Of a stretch of 64,000 bases of DNA, positions 44,721 through 54,411 are shown one piece after another. A program made the translations under genes and the position numbers. Location: NCBI GenBank assembly GCA_045546315.1, contig JAZQCN010000091.1, positions 62,001-126,000 of the forward strand. Reading direction: 5' to 3'. Numbering within the stretch: the stretch's first letter is position 1; the number at the start of each line of letters is the position of its first letter. Source of the DNA: RGIG2041 sp045546315 (GTDB lineage: Bacteria > Bacillota > Clostridia > UBA1381 > UMGS1253). The notes under the pieces were generated by a model that was not told the origin of the DNA, made no database searches, and saw nothing but the letters and a program-made list of their open reading frames with translations.

Positions 44721-46610
44721 TTAAAAGTAAATTTTCTGCACACCCTTGTAGGCGTCATCGTGGTAAATCTCGAGCAGTGCTTCACTTTTACCCGTCACAC
44801 GCAAGTCAAAGGTTCCCTCTGTTTTGCTGTGCATTGCATCGTGGATAACGGTGCCGTTTGCGACAACGCGAATGCGTGTCGTATCCTTATTTTGCGGCAC
44901 AGGTATGCTGATGGTCTTCACCTTAATCTGCTCCTCCGGCTCCTGCGGTTCAACCGGTGGCTTCTCTTCTTCTTTGCCGCTGCTGACAACAATGCTGATG
45001 CTGTCACCCTTTTCCGCCGGCGTACCGCTTTGCGGCGACTGGCGGATAACCAAGCCCTTCTCTATCTCGGAGGCTTCCTCCGTAATCGACCCGAGCTTAA
45101 ACCCTGCGGCCTCCAGGTTTGACTTGGCAGCCGCTACAGTCAAGCCTTTCAAATTCGGAACCTCGCCCTCTTCAATCTGATCATTGACATAAATCGTTAC
45201 CGTATCGCCCTTTTGCGCATCCTTCCCGCCTTCGGGATTCTGACGCACAACCGCATCCTTCGGCAAAGTGTCGCTGTATTGCGAGCGACGAACCACCTTG
45301 AAGCCGAACGACTCTAATTCCTCTACCGCATCATCCACCGGCATATTTACAACGCTCGGAATTTTCAAATCCGGCTCACCGCCGCTGACGCGCACCTTCA
45401 CCTTAAACCCTTTTTGCACGGTCTTTCCCGGAATCGGGTTCTGCTCTACAACGATACCCTCCTCGTATTTGGTATCGTAGACAATTTCCTCAATTTCCAT
45501 TTTCAGCTTGCTTTTCTTCAGTGTTTCCTCTGCCTGCTCCTGTGTCAGCTCCAAAAGCTTCGGCACCTTCACCTCATTACGCTGTCCGCCGCTGGACATA
45601 AACAGCACAAATATACCGACAACCAACGCAATCGCACAAAAAACAGAACCGATCATAATCCAGATATCGCTTTTTTTCAGCTTCATCTTCTTTTTGCCCG
45701 AATCGCTGCTGCCCTTGCGTTGACGCCGTCTCGGCACATTGGCTTCTTCCTCTGCAGCCGGTGCTACCGCAGCACCCTGCAGCACATTTTCCAAATCCTG
45801 AATCATTTCCGTTGCCGATGCATAGCGGCAGCGCTTTTCTTTATTGATGCTCTTTGCAATAATCGCATCCAAATCCGCCGGCAGCCCCGGCTTTTGCTCC
45901 GTCACCGGCACAACCGTTTCATTCATATGCTTCATCGCAACCGCCACCGGCGTATCCGCGTCAAACGGCACCTTGCCCGTCAGCATTTCATAAAAAACGA
46001 CACCTGCGGAATACAAGTCAGACTTCGCATCTGTAAAACCGCCGCGCGCCTGCTCCGGCGAGCAGTAATGCACCGAGCCGAGCGCCCCGCCGGCTTCGCC
46101 GGCTACCGTTGTGGAAGAACCGGTTGCACGCGCAATGCCGAAGTCCGTCACCTTTAAGGTGCCATCCTCCGTGATGAGCATATTCTGCGGCTTAATGTCC
46201 TGGTGAATAATGTTATGCTTATGCGCACATTCAAGCGCCGCGCAAATCTGCAGCTCCAGCTGCACGGCTTCCTTCCAATCCAGTGCGCCACGCTCGGCAA
46301 TATATTCCTTTAAAGTTTTGCCGGCAATCAATTCCATAACAATATAGTGCAAATCGTCTGTGCTGCAAACATCATAAACTGCCACAATATTGGCATGGCT
46401 GATGGCAGCCGCCGCCTGCGCTTCTGTCACAAAACGGCGCATAAACGCCTCATCGCCCGTAAACTCGCTGCGCAAAACCTTAATGGCTACATTGCGGTTT
46501 AATTTGCGGCAATGCGCTTTATACACATGTGCCATACCGCCACTGCCGATGTTTTCCAATATTTCATAGCGATCGTTTAACACCGTTCCAACTGTTATAT
46601 ATTCACTCAT
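44721..46610 (-). CDS. prkC: PASTA-domain serine/threonine protein kinase
   Basis: 629 residues. Cytoplasmic kinase: GSGGMAHVYK loop, Lys 44 in VAIKVLR, HQDIKPQNML, DFGIARA and a Thr-rich activation segment. One membrane helix near 325-345, then three PASTA domains (about 350-555) outside, and a final 70-residue beta-rich domain. Such kinases sense muropeptides or lipid II and phosphorylate wall and division proteins. The catalytic loop has Gln where HRD kinases have Arg. The start ATG overlaps the stop of the phosphatase gene (ATGA), so kinase and phosphatase are coupled. Confidence 0.95.
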   Translation of the reverse strand: MSEYITVGTVLNDRYEILENIGSGGMAHVYKAHCRKLNRNVAIKVLRSEFTGDEAFMRRFVTEAQAAAAISHANIVAVYDVCSTDDLHYIVMELIAGKTLKEYIAERGALDWKEAVQLELQICAALECAHKHNIIHQDIKPQNMLITEDGTLKVTDFGIARATGSSTTVAGEAGGALGSVHYCSPEQARGGFTDAKSDLYSAGVVFYEMLTGKVPFDADTPVAVAMKHMNETVVPVTEQKPGLPADLDAIIAKSINKEKRCRYASATEMIQDLENVLQGAAVAPAAEEEANVPRRRQRKGSSDSGKKKMKLKKSDIWIMIGSVFCAIALVVGIFVLFMSSGGQRNEVKVPKLLELTQEQAEETLKKSKLKMEIEEIVYDTKYEEGIVVEQNPIPGKTVQKGFKVKVRVSGGEPDLKIPSVVNMPVDDAVEELESFGFKVVRRSQYSDTLPKDAVVRQNPEGGKDAQKGDTVTIYVNDQIEEGEVPNLKGLTVAAAKSNLEAAGFKLGSITEEASEIEKGLVIRQSPQSGTPAEKGDSISIVVSSGKEEEKPPVEPQEPEEQIKVKTISIPVPQNKDTTRIRVVANGTVIHDAMHSKTEGTFDLRVTGKSEALLEIYHDDAYKGVQKIYF

Positions 46611-47365
46611 TTGTCCACGCATCCTTTCGCCGAATCCTGCTGCACCGAAAGCAGCACAACCGAGATGTTATCCCTGCCGCCGGCAGCGTTTGCCTGCCGA
46701 ACCAGCGCCTCCGCCGCCTCTGCTACCGAGCCGGACGCCTGCACAGTCTCTAAAATCCGTGCATCCTCCACCTCGCCGCTCAAGCCGTCGGAGCAAAGGA
46801 GCACCCTGCCTCCGCTTAGCTTTACTTCATAAAACTCCGGCGCAATCGTTTCGCTTGTGCCGACCGCCTCTAAAATCACATTGCGCTGCGGATGTATTCT
46901 CGCCGCCTCCGGCGTAATTGCACCGCTGTCAACCAAGCGCTGCACCAGCGTTTGGTCAACCGTAAGCTGCGCAATATGATTATCGTTTAACAAATAAGCG
47001 CGACTGTCACCGATGTTGGAAACGAGCAAGTGATTTTCATAAATCAATGCAACCGTCAAGGTTGTTCCCATGCCATAGAGCGTTGCATCCGCCTGCGCTC
47101 TTGTATAAATCCTTTCATTTGCCGTGCTGTACGCCACACGCAAAATTTCCTTAACCTCGTCCGTAGTCGATTCCGGTTTCAAAAGCGAGAGCAGCGTTGC
47201 TTTCAAGCTCTCGATTGCCATTTTGCTCGCGGTTGCACCGCCGGCTGCACCACCCATACCGTCTGCAACGATGCCGACCAAAAATCCGGCACGCACGAAC
47301 GCACATACGCTGTCCTGATTGTCTTCACGCACACGGCCTACATCTGTTCTTGCTATAAATTCCAT
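46607..47365 (-). CDS. prpC: PP2C-type serine/threonine phosphatase
   Basis: 252 residues. Metal-site motifs in order: VREDNQD, VADGMGGAAGG, GDSRAYL, LLCSDGLSG and GRDNISVV. Reverses phosphorylation by the kinase encoded next. GAGGTGA precedes the ATG. Confidence 0.96.
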   Translation of the reverse strand: MEFIARTDVGRVREDNQDSVCAFVRAGFLVGIVADGMGGAAGGATASKMAIESLKATLLSLLKPESTTDEVKEILRVAYSTANERIYTRAQADATLYGMGTTLTVALIYENHLLVSNIGDSRAYLLNDNHIAQLTVDQTLVQRLVDSGAITPEAARIHPQRNVILEAVGTSETIAPEFYEVKLSGGRVLLCSDGLSGEVEDARILETVQASGSVAEAAEALVRQANAAGGRDNISVVLLSVQQDSAKGCVDK

Positions 47366-47386
47366 CGGTAATCACCTCACTTGTTC

Positions 47387-48424
47387 TCATGCCTGCGTCA
47401 GCGTCTTTTGTCTGAGCTGACCGCACGAAGCACTGATGTCACTTCCGAGCTCGCGGCGCACCGTAGCGGTGATGCCGCTCTTGCCCAATATATCTATAAA
47501 CTGTTCTATGTTTTCTTTCTTGCTTTTTCTGTAGCTGCGTTCTTTGACGGTATTGACCGGAATCAGATTCACATGGCAAAGCATACCCGCAAGCCGCTTT
47601 GCAAGCTCTCGCGCGTGCTCCGCTTTGTCGTTAACGCCGTCGCACATTGCGTATTCAAAGGAAATGCGTCTGCCCGTCACGCTTTGGTACGCGCGGCAAG
47701 CCTTTAAAAGCTCCGCAATATTGTGCGCACGGTTGACCGGCATCATACCCGTTCGAATCTCATCGTTCGGCGCGTGCAGCGAAATTGAAAGCGTAATCGG
47801 CAAATCCAGCTTTGCCAGCTTTTCAATCCCTTCAACCAGACCGCAGGTAGAAAGCGAAATATGTCTGTAGCCGATATTTAAACCGCGCTCGTCATTGACC
47901 AAAAGCAAAAATCTGCGCACATTTTCAAAATTATCGAGCGGCTCACCGATGCCCATCATCACAATATTGGATATGCGCTTGGAAAGGTCAGCCTGCGCAG
48001 ATAAAATCTGCCCTAAAATTTCGCCTGCCAGCAAATCGCGCTTCTTACCGCCGAGCGTAGATGCGCAAAAGCGGCAGCCCATTCTGCAGCCGACCTGCGA
48101 GGAAACGCAAATGGTCGTGCCGTGCTTATATTCCATTACAACCGTTTCGATACATTCCCCATCCGAAAGGCGCATCAGATATTTCACCGTACCGTCCTTT
48201 GCGGAAACATACTTTTCCAGAATGTCCACACGATGAATTGTGGCAATTTCGGAAAGCTTTTCACGAAATGCCTTCGAAAGGTTTGTCATTTCCTCAATAG
48301 AGGAAACGCCTTTTTCGTGAAGCCACGAAAACACCTGCTGCGTGCGAAACTTTTTCTCGCCCGCCTGCACAATCAGGTCCTCCAGCTCTTGATATGTAAG
48401 ACTTCTTAAATCAATCTTCTCCAT
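47387..48424 (-). CDS. rlmN: Dual-specificity RNA methyltransferase RlmN
   Basis: A radical-SAM enzyme that methylates C2 of A2503 in 23S rRNA and A37 in some tRNAs. 345 residues with CRMGCRFC as cluster motif, GIGEPLDNFENV, and a C-terminal SASCGQL that holds the second catalytic Cys. Overlaps rsmB by 14 bases. Confidence 0.96.
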   Translation of the reverse strand: MEKIDLRSLTYQELEDLIVQAGEKKFRTQQVFSWLHEKGVSSIEEMTNLSKAFREKLSEIATIHRVDILEKYVSAKDGTVKYLMRLSDGECIETVVMEYKHGTTICVSSQVGCRMGCRFCASTLGGKKRDLLAGEILGQILSAQADLSKRISNIVMMGIGEPLDNFENVRRFLLLVNDERGLNIGYRHISLSTCGLVEGIEKLAKLDLPITLSISLHAPNDEIRTGMMPVNRAHNIAELLKACRAYQSVTGRRISFEYAMCDGVNDKAEHARELAKRLAGMLCHVNLIPVNTVKERSYRKSKKENIEQFIDILGKSGITATVRRELGSDISASCGQLRQKTLTQA

Positions 48425-49766
48425 ACGACTTCCTCATCATTTTGCATACAAAAAATCCGTCCATCCCATCGGTATCTGGGAAAAACGCCGCATAGCCTTC
48501 CTTTGCGGTAGGCTTTTGCACACCGCACGGCAATGCCTCCGTCATATCGCAAAGCGAAAATTCGGGGTTCTCTGCCAAAAATGCGCGCACCACACCGAGA
48601 TTTTCCTTCTCGCCTATGGTGCAGGTGCTGTAAACCAATATGCCGCCCGGCTTTACATACGACTTGCAGGTGTCAAGTATTTTAAGCTGCAGCGCCGCAA
48701 GCGCTTCTTCCTTTTCAGCACTCCAGGCGTATTTTATATCCGGCTTTTTGCCGATAATACCTAAACCCGAGCAAGGTGCATCCACCAAAACGCGGTCAGC
48801 ACGCGCTTCAAACACAGGCATGGGTACGGCTGCATCTGCACACGCGGAAACAATGCTTTTTATGCCCATCCGCGCTGCCGTCTGCGCAATTAAAGCAATT
48901 TTATGCTCGTGAATATCGAAGGCATGCAGCTTGCAGTCATCCTCTGCGCGCTGCGCTATATACACGCTTTTGCCGCCCGGCGCGGCGCACATATCCAGCA
49001 CCGTCATCCCGGGCTTTGCATCGAGTGCGCGTACCGCCGTCATTGAGCCTGCGCCCTGCGCCGTAATCTGCCCTGCCTTATACGCCTCCAGCGCCGTAAT
49101 ATCCGTGCCGCTTAAAATCAGCGCATCGTCAAAGCGACCGTCAGCAACCGCAACGCCTGCCTGCTCCAGCTGCATACGCACCTGCCGGGCAGACGCCTTT
49201 AATGTGTTCACACGCACATGCATCTGCGGTGAGCGGCACATCGCCTCCATCATGGCTTCCGCTCTGTCCTCACCGTAAAGCGAGATAAAGTACTCCACAA
49301 GCGGCATCGGGAACGAATACTGTACCGATAAGCGCTCTGCCGTTTTTTGCGGCAAAGCGATGTTCTCTTTTTCGCGCACCACACTGCGCAAAACGCCGTT
49401 AATAAAGCCCTTCGAGCGGTACGCCAGCTTACCCGCAAGGCGCACACACTCATCCACGGCCGCACTGTCCGGCACGCGGTCGAGCTTCATAATCTGAAAG
49501 ATACCGATGCGCAAAAGCACCAGCACATTCGCCGAAAGCTTTTTAATTTTTACACTGGAAAACTTACCAATGATATAGTCCAAATAAATCTGATACTTTA
49601 CGCAGCCGTAGGCAATTGCCGCAGCCAACCCCTTGTCCGCGCCGCTCAAATGCGTGCCGCTCAGCACCTCGTTCAGCGCCAGATTGACATAAGCACCGTC
49701 CGTCAATTGTGCATACAGCACCTTATACGCCGCCATACGCGCATCAGAAGCTCTTCTTTCTCCCAT
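48411..49766 (-). CDS. rsmB: 16S rRNA (cytosine-967-C5)-methyltransferase
   Basis: 451 residues: an N-terminal NusB-like helical domain (about 5-135) and a C-terminal methyltransferase with CAAPGGKS, the DAPCSGLGIIGKKPDIK catalytic Cys and STCTIGEKEN. These mark an RNA m5C enzyme with two conserved Cys. Shares one base with the gene before it. Confidence 0.94.
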   Translation of the reverse strand: MGERRASDARMAAYKVLYAQLTDGAYVNLALNEVLSGTHLSGADKGLAAAIAYGCVKYQIYLDYIIGKFSSVKIKKLSANVLVLLRIGIFQIMKLDRVPDSAAVDECVRLAGKLAYRSKGFINGVLRSVVREKENIALPQKTAERLSVQYSFPMPLVEYFISLYGEDRAEAMMEAMCRSPQMHVRVNTLKASARQVRMQLEQAGVAVADGRFDDALILSGTDITALEAYKAGQITAQGAGSMTAVRALDAKPGMTVLDMCAAPGGKSVYIAQRAEDDCKLHAFDIHEHKIALIAQTAARMGIKSIVSACADAAVPMPVFEARADRVLVDAPCSGLGIIGKKPDIKYAWSAEKEEALAALQLKILDTCKSYVKPGGILVYSTCTIGEKENLGVVRAFLAENPEFSLCDMTEALPCGVQKPTAKEGYAAFFPDTDGMDGFFVCKMMRKSYGED

Positions 49767-50452
49767 CAGTCTCGTCTCCTGCCGGAAATGGCCAAAAGGC
49801 GCAAAAGCGAGCCGATGGCCGCCAGTGTAGATGCCACATAGGTCATCGCCGCAGCCGAAAGCACCTTCTTTGCTCCCTTGTTTTCCTCGTCCGATAAAAT
49901 GCCGTAGCCCTCCAGCGTTTTGAGTGCACGCGAGGATGCATTAAACTCGACCGGCAAGGTGATTACGGAAAAAGCAACCACAGCAACATACAGCCAGATT
50001 GCAAAGTCAACCAAGCCGACAAAACCCATAACCAGACCCAAAAGCAGCAGCGGCACTGCCATCTGCGAGCCTAAGTTTGCAATCGGCACCAAAAATGAGC
50101 GAATCTTAATTGGCAGATACCCGTCTCTGTATTGCTGTGCATGTCCTGCCTCGTGCGCCGCAACACCAATGGCCGCCACCGAGGTGGAATTATAAACCGA
50201 ATCCGACAAACGAATCACATTGCCGCGCGGGTCAAAATGGTCTGTCAAATTACCGCTTACGCGCTCAACGCCGACATGACGAAGCCCCGCATTGTCCAAT
50301 ATCATACGCGTCACCTGCGCTGCGGTGTAGCCACGCGCAGAAAACACCTTGGCGTAGCGGTTGAAGGTGGAGTTCACCTTCGAGCTTGCCCAAATAGAAA
50401 GTATCAAAGGAATTAATACATAAATATACGAGCTGTAGTACCCGTCAAACAT
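49766..50452 (-). CDS. YugP-type zinc metallopeptidase
   Basis: 228 residues, with membrane helices at the N-terminus and two near the middle (LLLLGLVMGFVGLVDFAIWLY region). The zinc motif is HEAGHAQQY. The family (PF04298-like) is of unknown substrate and is often found next to fmt in clostridia. Four bases after fmt, with the ribosome site inside the fmt end. Confidence 0.88.
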   Translation of the reverse strand: MFDGYYSSYIYVLIPLILSIWASSKVNSTFNRYAKVFSARGYTAAQVTRMILDNAGLRHVGVERVSGNLTDHFDPRGNVIRLSDSVYNSTSVAAIGVAAHEAGHAQQYRDGYLPIKIRSFLVPIANLGSQMAVPLLLLGLVMGFVGLVDFAIWLYVAVVAFSVITLPVEFNASSRALKTLEGYGILSDEENKGAKKVLSAAAMTYVASTLAAIGSLLRLLAISGRRRD

Positions 50453-50456
50453 GTGC

Positions 50457-51392
50457 TCACACTCCTAAAATCACATTTTCCTCTATAGAGTTACCAAGAA
50501 GATAGCTTTTCACATCCATCATCTTTTTACCTTCAAACTGCACGGTTTGCACCAAAACGGCACCCGCGCCGCAGCGCACGCAAAGCCCGTCCGTGCGGTT
50601 GGCATAAAGCACCTGCCCTGCCGCGCCGCGCGTTTCGTTTTCCAAAACCTGCACGCTGCCGATTTTCACACGCGCACCCTTGTAGTATGTGTACGCCAGC
50701 GGCCAGGAATTCATACCGCGCACCAAATTTTTAATTTCCGCCGCAGAAAGCGACCAGTCAATTTCCGCCTGCGCTTTATCAAGCATTGCCGCATAGGTGC
50801 TTTCCGCATCATTTTGCTTTTCGCGCGGCGCCGTACCGTTTTCAAGCATTGCAACGGTTTCTATAAGCGCTTCCGCCCCCAAAACCGCCAAACGGTCAAA
50901 CAGCTCTGCCGCGGTTTCGTCTTCGCCGATTTCGGTTTCCTTTTTCAGAATCATATCGCCGGTATCCAAGCCGACATCCATATACATCGTCGTTACGCCG
51001 GTCACCCTTTCACCCGCAAGCACTGCGCGCTGAATCGGCGCCGCGCCGCGGTATTTCGGCAAAAGCGAGCCGTGCACATTAATGCAGCCGAGCTTCGGAT
51101 ATTCCAAAATATACTTCGGCAGGATTTTGCCATAGGCTACAACCACAATCAAGTCCGGCTGCTCCGCCTCCAGTACGGGCAAAAACGCGCCGTCCCTGAG
51201 CGTTTCCGGCTGGTGCACCAAAAGCCCCAACTCGTCTGCCGCCGCGTGCACCGGCGTCGGCATCAATTTATGACCGCGGTTTTTCGGCTTATCCGGCTGA
51301 CTGACAACCGAAACCACCTCGTGTCCGCTTTTCGCCAAAGCCTGCAAACACACTACCGCATAATCGCTTGTTCCCATAAAAAGAATTTTCAA
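50457..51392 (-). CDS. fmt: Methionyl-tRNA formyltransferase
   Basis: Formylates initiator Met-tRNA. 311 residues. The start is TTG at 51392 (the family begins MKI-F-MGT). Catalytic region INVHGSLLPKYRGAAPIQ and TTMYMDVGLDTGDMI supply the Asn, His and Asp. Paired with the deformylase gene that removes the group later. Confidence 0.96.
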   Translation of the reverse strand: MKILFMGTSDYAVVCLQALAKSGHEVVSVVSQPDKPKNRGHKLMPTPVHAAADELGLLVHQPETLRDGAFLPVLEAEQPDLIVVVAYGKILPKYILEYPKLGCINVHGSLLPKYRGAAPIQRAVLAGERVTGVTTMYMDVGLDTGDMILKKETEIGEDETAAELFDRLAVLGAEALIETVAMLENGTAPREKQNDAESTYAAMLDKAQAEIDWSLSAAEIKNLVRGMNSWPLAYTYYKGARVKIGSVQVLENETRGAAGQVLYANRTDGLCVRCGAGAVLVQTVQFEGKKMMDVKSYLLGNSIEENVILGV

Positions 51393-51413
51393 TCAAATTC
51401 ACACGCCTTTATC

Positions 51414-51872
51414 TTAGTCTTTCACAAATTCGGTAACCTTATCAATAAACAGACCACCGTCCAGATGCTCAATTTCGTGGCAGAACGCCTGCGCCAAAAG
51501 GCCCTTTGCCTCCACCTCAAAGGTTTCACCGTGTCTGTCCTGCGCGCGAACGATAACCTTTTCCGGGCGCTTTACATAGCCGCTGCTCCCCGGTACGCTA
51601 AGACAGCCTTCCACTACCTCGCGCTCGCCCTTTTTATAAACAAGCTTCGGGTTAACCAGCTCATAACGCTCGCCTTCCTCGCGCGTGTCCACAACAACGG
51701 CGCGCTTTAAAATGCCGACCTGCACCGCCGCAAGACCGACACCGCCTGCGTCGTACATCGTGTCAAACATATCATCCAACAGCTGCCCGAGACGGTCATC
51801 AAATACCGTCACCTCGCGGCTGATTTTACGCAGCACCTCATCCGGTTCTTTTCTGATTAATCGAATTGCCAT
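51414..51872 (-). CDS. def: Peptide deformylase
   Basis: 152 residues. The three family motifs are GVGLAAVQVG, EGCLSVPG and HEIEHLDG, giving the metal ligands Cys and two His. Together with fmt it completes the formyl-methionine cycle. Confidence 0.96.
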   Translation of the reverse strand: MAIRLIRKEPDEVLRKISREVTVFDDRLGQLLDDMFDTMYDAGGVGLAAVQVGILKRAVVVDTREEGERYELVNPKLVYKKGEREVVEGCLSVPGSSGYVKRPEKVIVRAQDRHGETFEVEAKGLLAQAFCHEIEHLDGGLFIDKVTEFVKD

Positions 51873-51957
51873 TTTTCTTCTCTCCTCATATCTATCTCAA
51901 AAACATCATTTTTTTATCCCGATTTTCGACGGCGCAATGCGCTGAATTTACCCTTTT

Positions 51958-54399
51958 TTATAATAGTGAATTTGGGTTTTTATCTATGACCAAACTCAAG
52001 AACTTGCGGTTAGGCTCCTTCATATGCAGCGTTAAGACTTCTCGCAACACACCGCTGAGCTTTTCCGCGTTTTCGCACTTTATTACAATGCGGTAGCGGA
52101 ATTTATCCTTGATTTTCGGAATACCTGCGGGGACCGGTCCTAAAATCGAAACGCGACCGCACTGCCCTTCGTCGCAGCGCGCGTGCAGAAGCTTTGCCAA
52201 CTCCCGGATGTGGGTGCGCACGAGATTTTCGTTTGCACCGCTGACCAAAACGGTAACCAGCTCGCAAAACGGCGGATACCACATTGCCCGCCTGAAAGCA
52301 ATCTCCTCCGCGTAAAAGCCGAGATAATCGTGATTTTTCGCGTGCACAATCGCATAGTGCTCCGGCGAATAGGTCTGCACGATGGCTCTGCCGCGCAAAT
52401 GTCCGCGCCCGGCGCGCCCCGCCACCTGCGTAATCAGGTTAAAGGTGCGCTCGCTGCTGCGATAATCGTCGATATGCAGCGCAGAATCTGCCGCCAAAAC
52501 ACCGACGAGCGTCACTGTATGAAAATCAAGTCCCTTGGACACCATCTGCGTGCCCAAAAGCACATCAATTTTTTCATTTTCAAATTTATCAAGCAGCTTC
52601 TGATGCGCCGCCTTTGTCGAGGTCGTGTCTGCATCCATACGCACAACGCTGATGCCTGCAAACTCCTGCTCGAGCGCCTCCTCCACCTTTTGCGTACCGA
52701 CGCCGAAAAAGCGGATATACTTGCTTTGGCAGCTCGGACAAGCCTTATAGTTGTCCTGCGTATAGCCGCAGTAGTGGCAAGTCAGCTTGTCGGTATAACG
52801 ATGATAGGTCAGCGATATGTTGCAGTGCGGGCAGGTAACCACATAGCCGCACTCTCTGCACGACACAAAGGTTGAAAATCCGCGGCGGTTTAAAAACAGA
52901 ATCGTCTGCTCACCGTGTGTGCGGTTATATTCCATTTCCTCGCGCAGCAGCGCAGAAAACATACTGCGGTTGCCACTTTTAAGCTCCTCACGCATATCGA
53001 CTATGTCAACACACGGCAGCTCGCTTTGATTATAACGCTTCTGCATTTCCAGAAGCGTGTATTCGCCCTGTTTTGCTTTATAGTAGCTCTCCACCAGCGG
53101 CGTTGCCGATGCGTAGAGCGCTACGGCGTTATGCTGCATACAACGGAATTTTGCCACATCGCGCGCATGATAGCGCGGCGCACTTTCCGACTTGTACGCA
53201 TTTTCGTGCTCTTCATCCATAATAATGATGCCGATGTCGTCAAGCGGCGCAAAGATTGCCGATCGCGCACCGACCACCACGCGCACACGCCCTTCACGAA
53301 TGCGCTTCCACTCGTCATAGCGCTCACCAAGCGAAAGCCCGCTGTGCAAAATGGCGACTGCATCGCCGAAACGACGCGTAAAACGCCCGGTCATCAGCGG
53401 TGTCAGCGCAATTTCCGGCACAAGCACGATTGCGCCTCTGCCCTGCTGTATCACGCGCTCAATCAGGCGCATATAGACCTCTGTTTTGCCGCTGCCCGTC
53501 ACACCGCGCAGTAAAAACGCCTGCATACGGCGCGCATCAAGCGCTTCCGAAACCGAAGCATACACCTTTTTTTGCTCCTGCGTCATCTCCGGCGGCACTT
53601 CGCCGGACGGCTCTGCCGCTTCCGTGCGGCGGATGACCTTGTCAAAAAATTCTATATAGCCTTTGCTTTTTAAGGCATTCACTGCATTGTAGCTTGCAGC
53701 AGTCATTGCAACCAAATCGCAAACCGCAACGCTTTCATTGTATTTGAGTACATTGAGCATTCTGCTCTGCACCGGTGCGCGCTGCTTCAATTCATTTTCC
53801 ACCGCATAGAGGTTTTCAGCGTCCACACACAGCCGCGCAAACCGAACCGTTTTTTCTTTAATGGCGCTGCCTTCCAGCTGTTTTAAACTGACAACGCCCT
53901 TTTCCTCCAACGCCGTAACCACCGGACGCACATTGGTTTCAAAGCAGGTTAAAAGGCGCACAAGCTCCATCTCACCGCCGTCTTCTGACAGGCGCTCGAC
54001 AACCGCGCGCTGCCTGCCCTTCAGCTTTTCAGCAGCTGCGCCGTCCGTCAGCTGCACCCAGGTTTCCAGGCGCACGCCTGCGCCTGCAGGAATCAAAAGG
54101 TGCAGCGCCTCTGCATAGGTACAGAGCGTGCTTTCGCGGATATAGCTTGCAAGCGCAAACCCCTTTTCGTCAAACAAGGGCTTCGGCGATGCCAGCGCGT
54201 GAATTTCCTTGAGGCTTTTGCTTTTGCTTTTTTCCTTTACGCAAACAACAAAGCCCTCCGTCAGCATATTGTTTTTGCCGAACGGCACCAGCACATGCAT
54301 CCCCACACAAATGCTCGGTGCAAGTGCTTCGCCGATTTTATAGTCAAATATTTTATCGACCTCGCGCGCCGTCTTTGAAACAATAATCTCCGCTACCAT
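51958..54399 (-). CDS. priA: Primosomal replication-restart helicase PriA
   Basis: 813 residues: N-terminal DNA-binding domain, helicase Walker A GVTGSGKTE, DEEH box, and a zinc-binding insert with paired cysteines (CRECGYVVTCPHC, then CHYCGYTQDNYKACPSC). The C-terminal helicase lobe has GTQMVSKGLDF and QVAGRAGRG. Restarts stalled forks. Confidence 0.97.
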   Translation of the reverse strand: MVAEIIVSKTAREVDKIFDYKIGEALAPSICVGMHVLVPFGKNNMLTEGFVVCVKEKSKSKSLKEIHALASPKPLFDEKGFALASYIRESTLCTYAEALHLLIPAGAGVRLETWVQLTDGAAAEKLKGRQRAVVERLSEDGGEMELVRLLTCFETNVRPVVTALEEKGVVSLKQLEGSAIKEKTVRFARLCVDAENLYAVENELKQRAPVQSRMLNVLKYNESVAVCDLVAMTAASYNAVNALKSKGYIEFFDKVIRRTEAAEPSGEVPPEMTQEQKKVYASVSEALDARRMQAFLLRGVTGSGKTEVYMRLIERVIQQGRGAIVLVPEIALTPLMTGRFTRRFGDAVAILHSGLSLGERYDEWKRIREGRVRVVVGARSAIFAPLDDIGIIIMDEEHENAYKSESAPRYHARDVAKFRCMQHNAVALYASATPLVESYYKAKQGEYTLLEMQKRYNQSELPCVDIVDMREELKSGNRSMFSALLREEMEYNRTHGEQTILFLNRRGFSTFVSCRECGYVVTCPHCNISLTYHRYTDKLTCHYCGYTQDNYKACPSCQSKYIRFFGVGTQKVEEALEQEFAGISVVRMDADTTSTKAAHQKLLDKFENEKIDVLLGTQMVSKGLDFHTVTLVGVLAADSALHIDDYRSSERTFNLITQVAGRAGRGHLRGRAIVQTYSPEHYAIVHAKNHDYLGFYAEEIAFRRAMWYPPFCELVTVLVSGANENLVRTHIRELAKLLHARCDEGQCGRVSILGPVPAGIPKIKDKFRYRIVIKCENAEKLSGVLREVLTLHMKEPNRKFLSLVIDKNPNSLL

Positions 54400-54411
54400 C
54401 CGTTTTCCCTT

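Noticed and set aside
50547..51710. 387-codon open frame on the plus strand
   Set aside because: It lies opposite fmt and def, which have clear family motifs and ribosome sites. Its composition (many His, Arg and Cys) is that of an antisense shadow.
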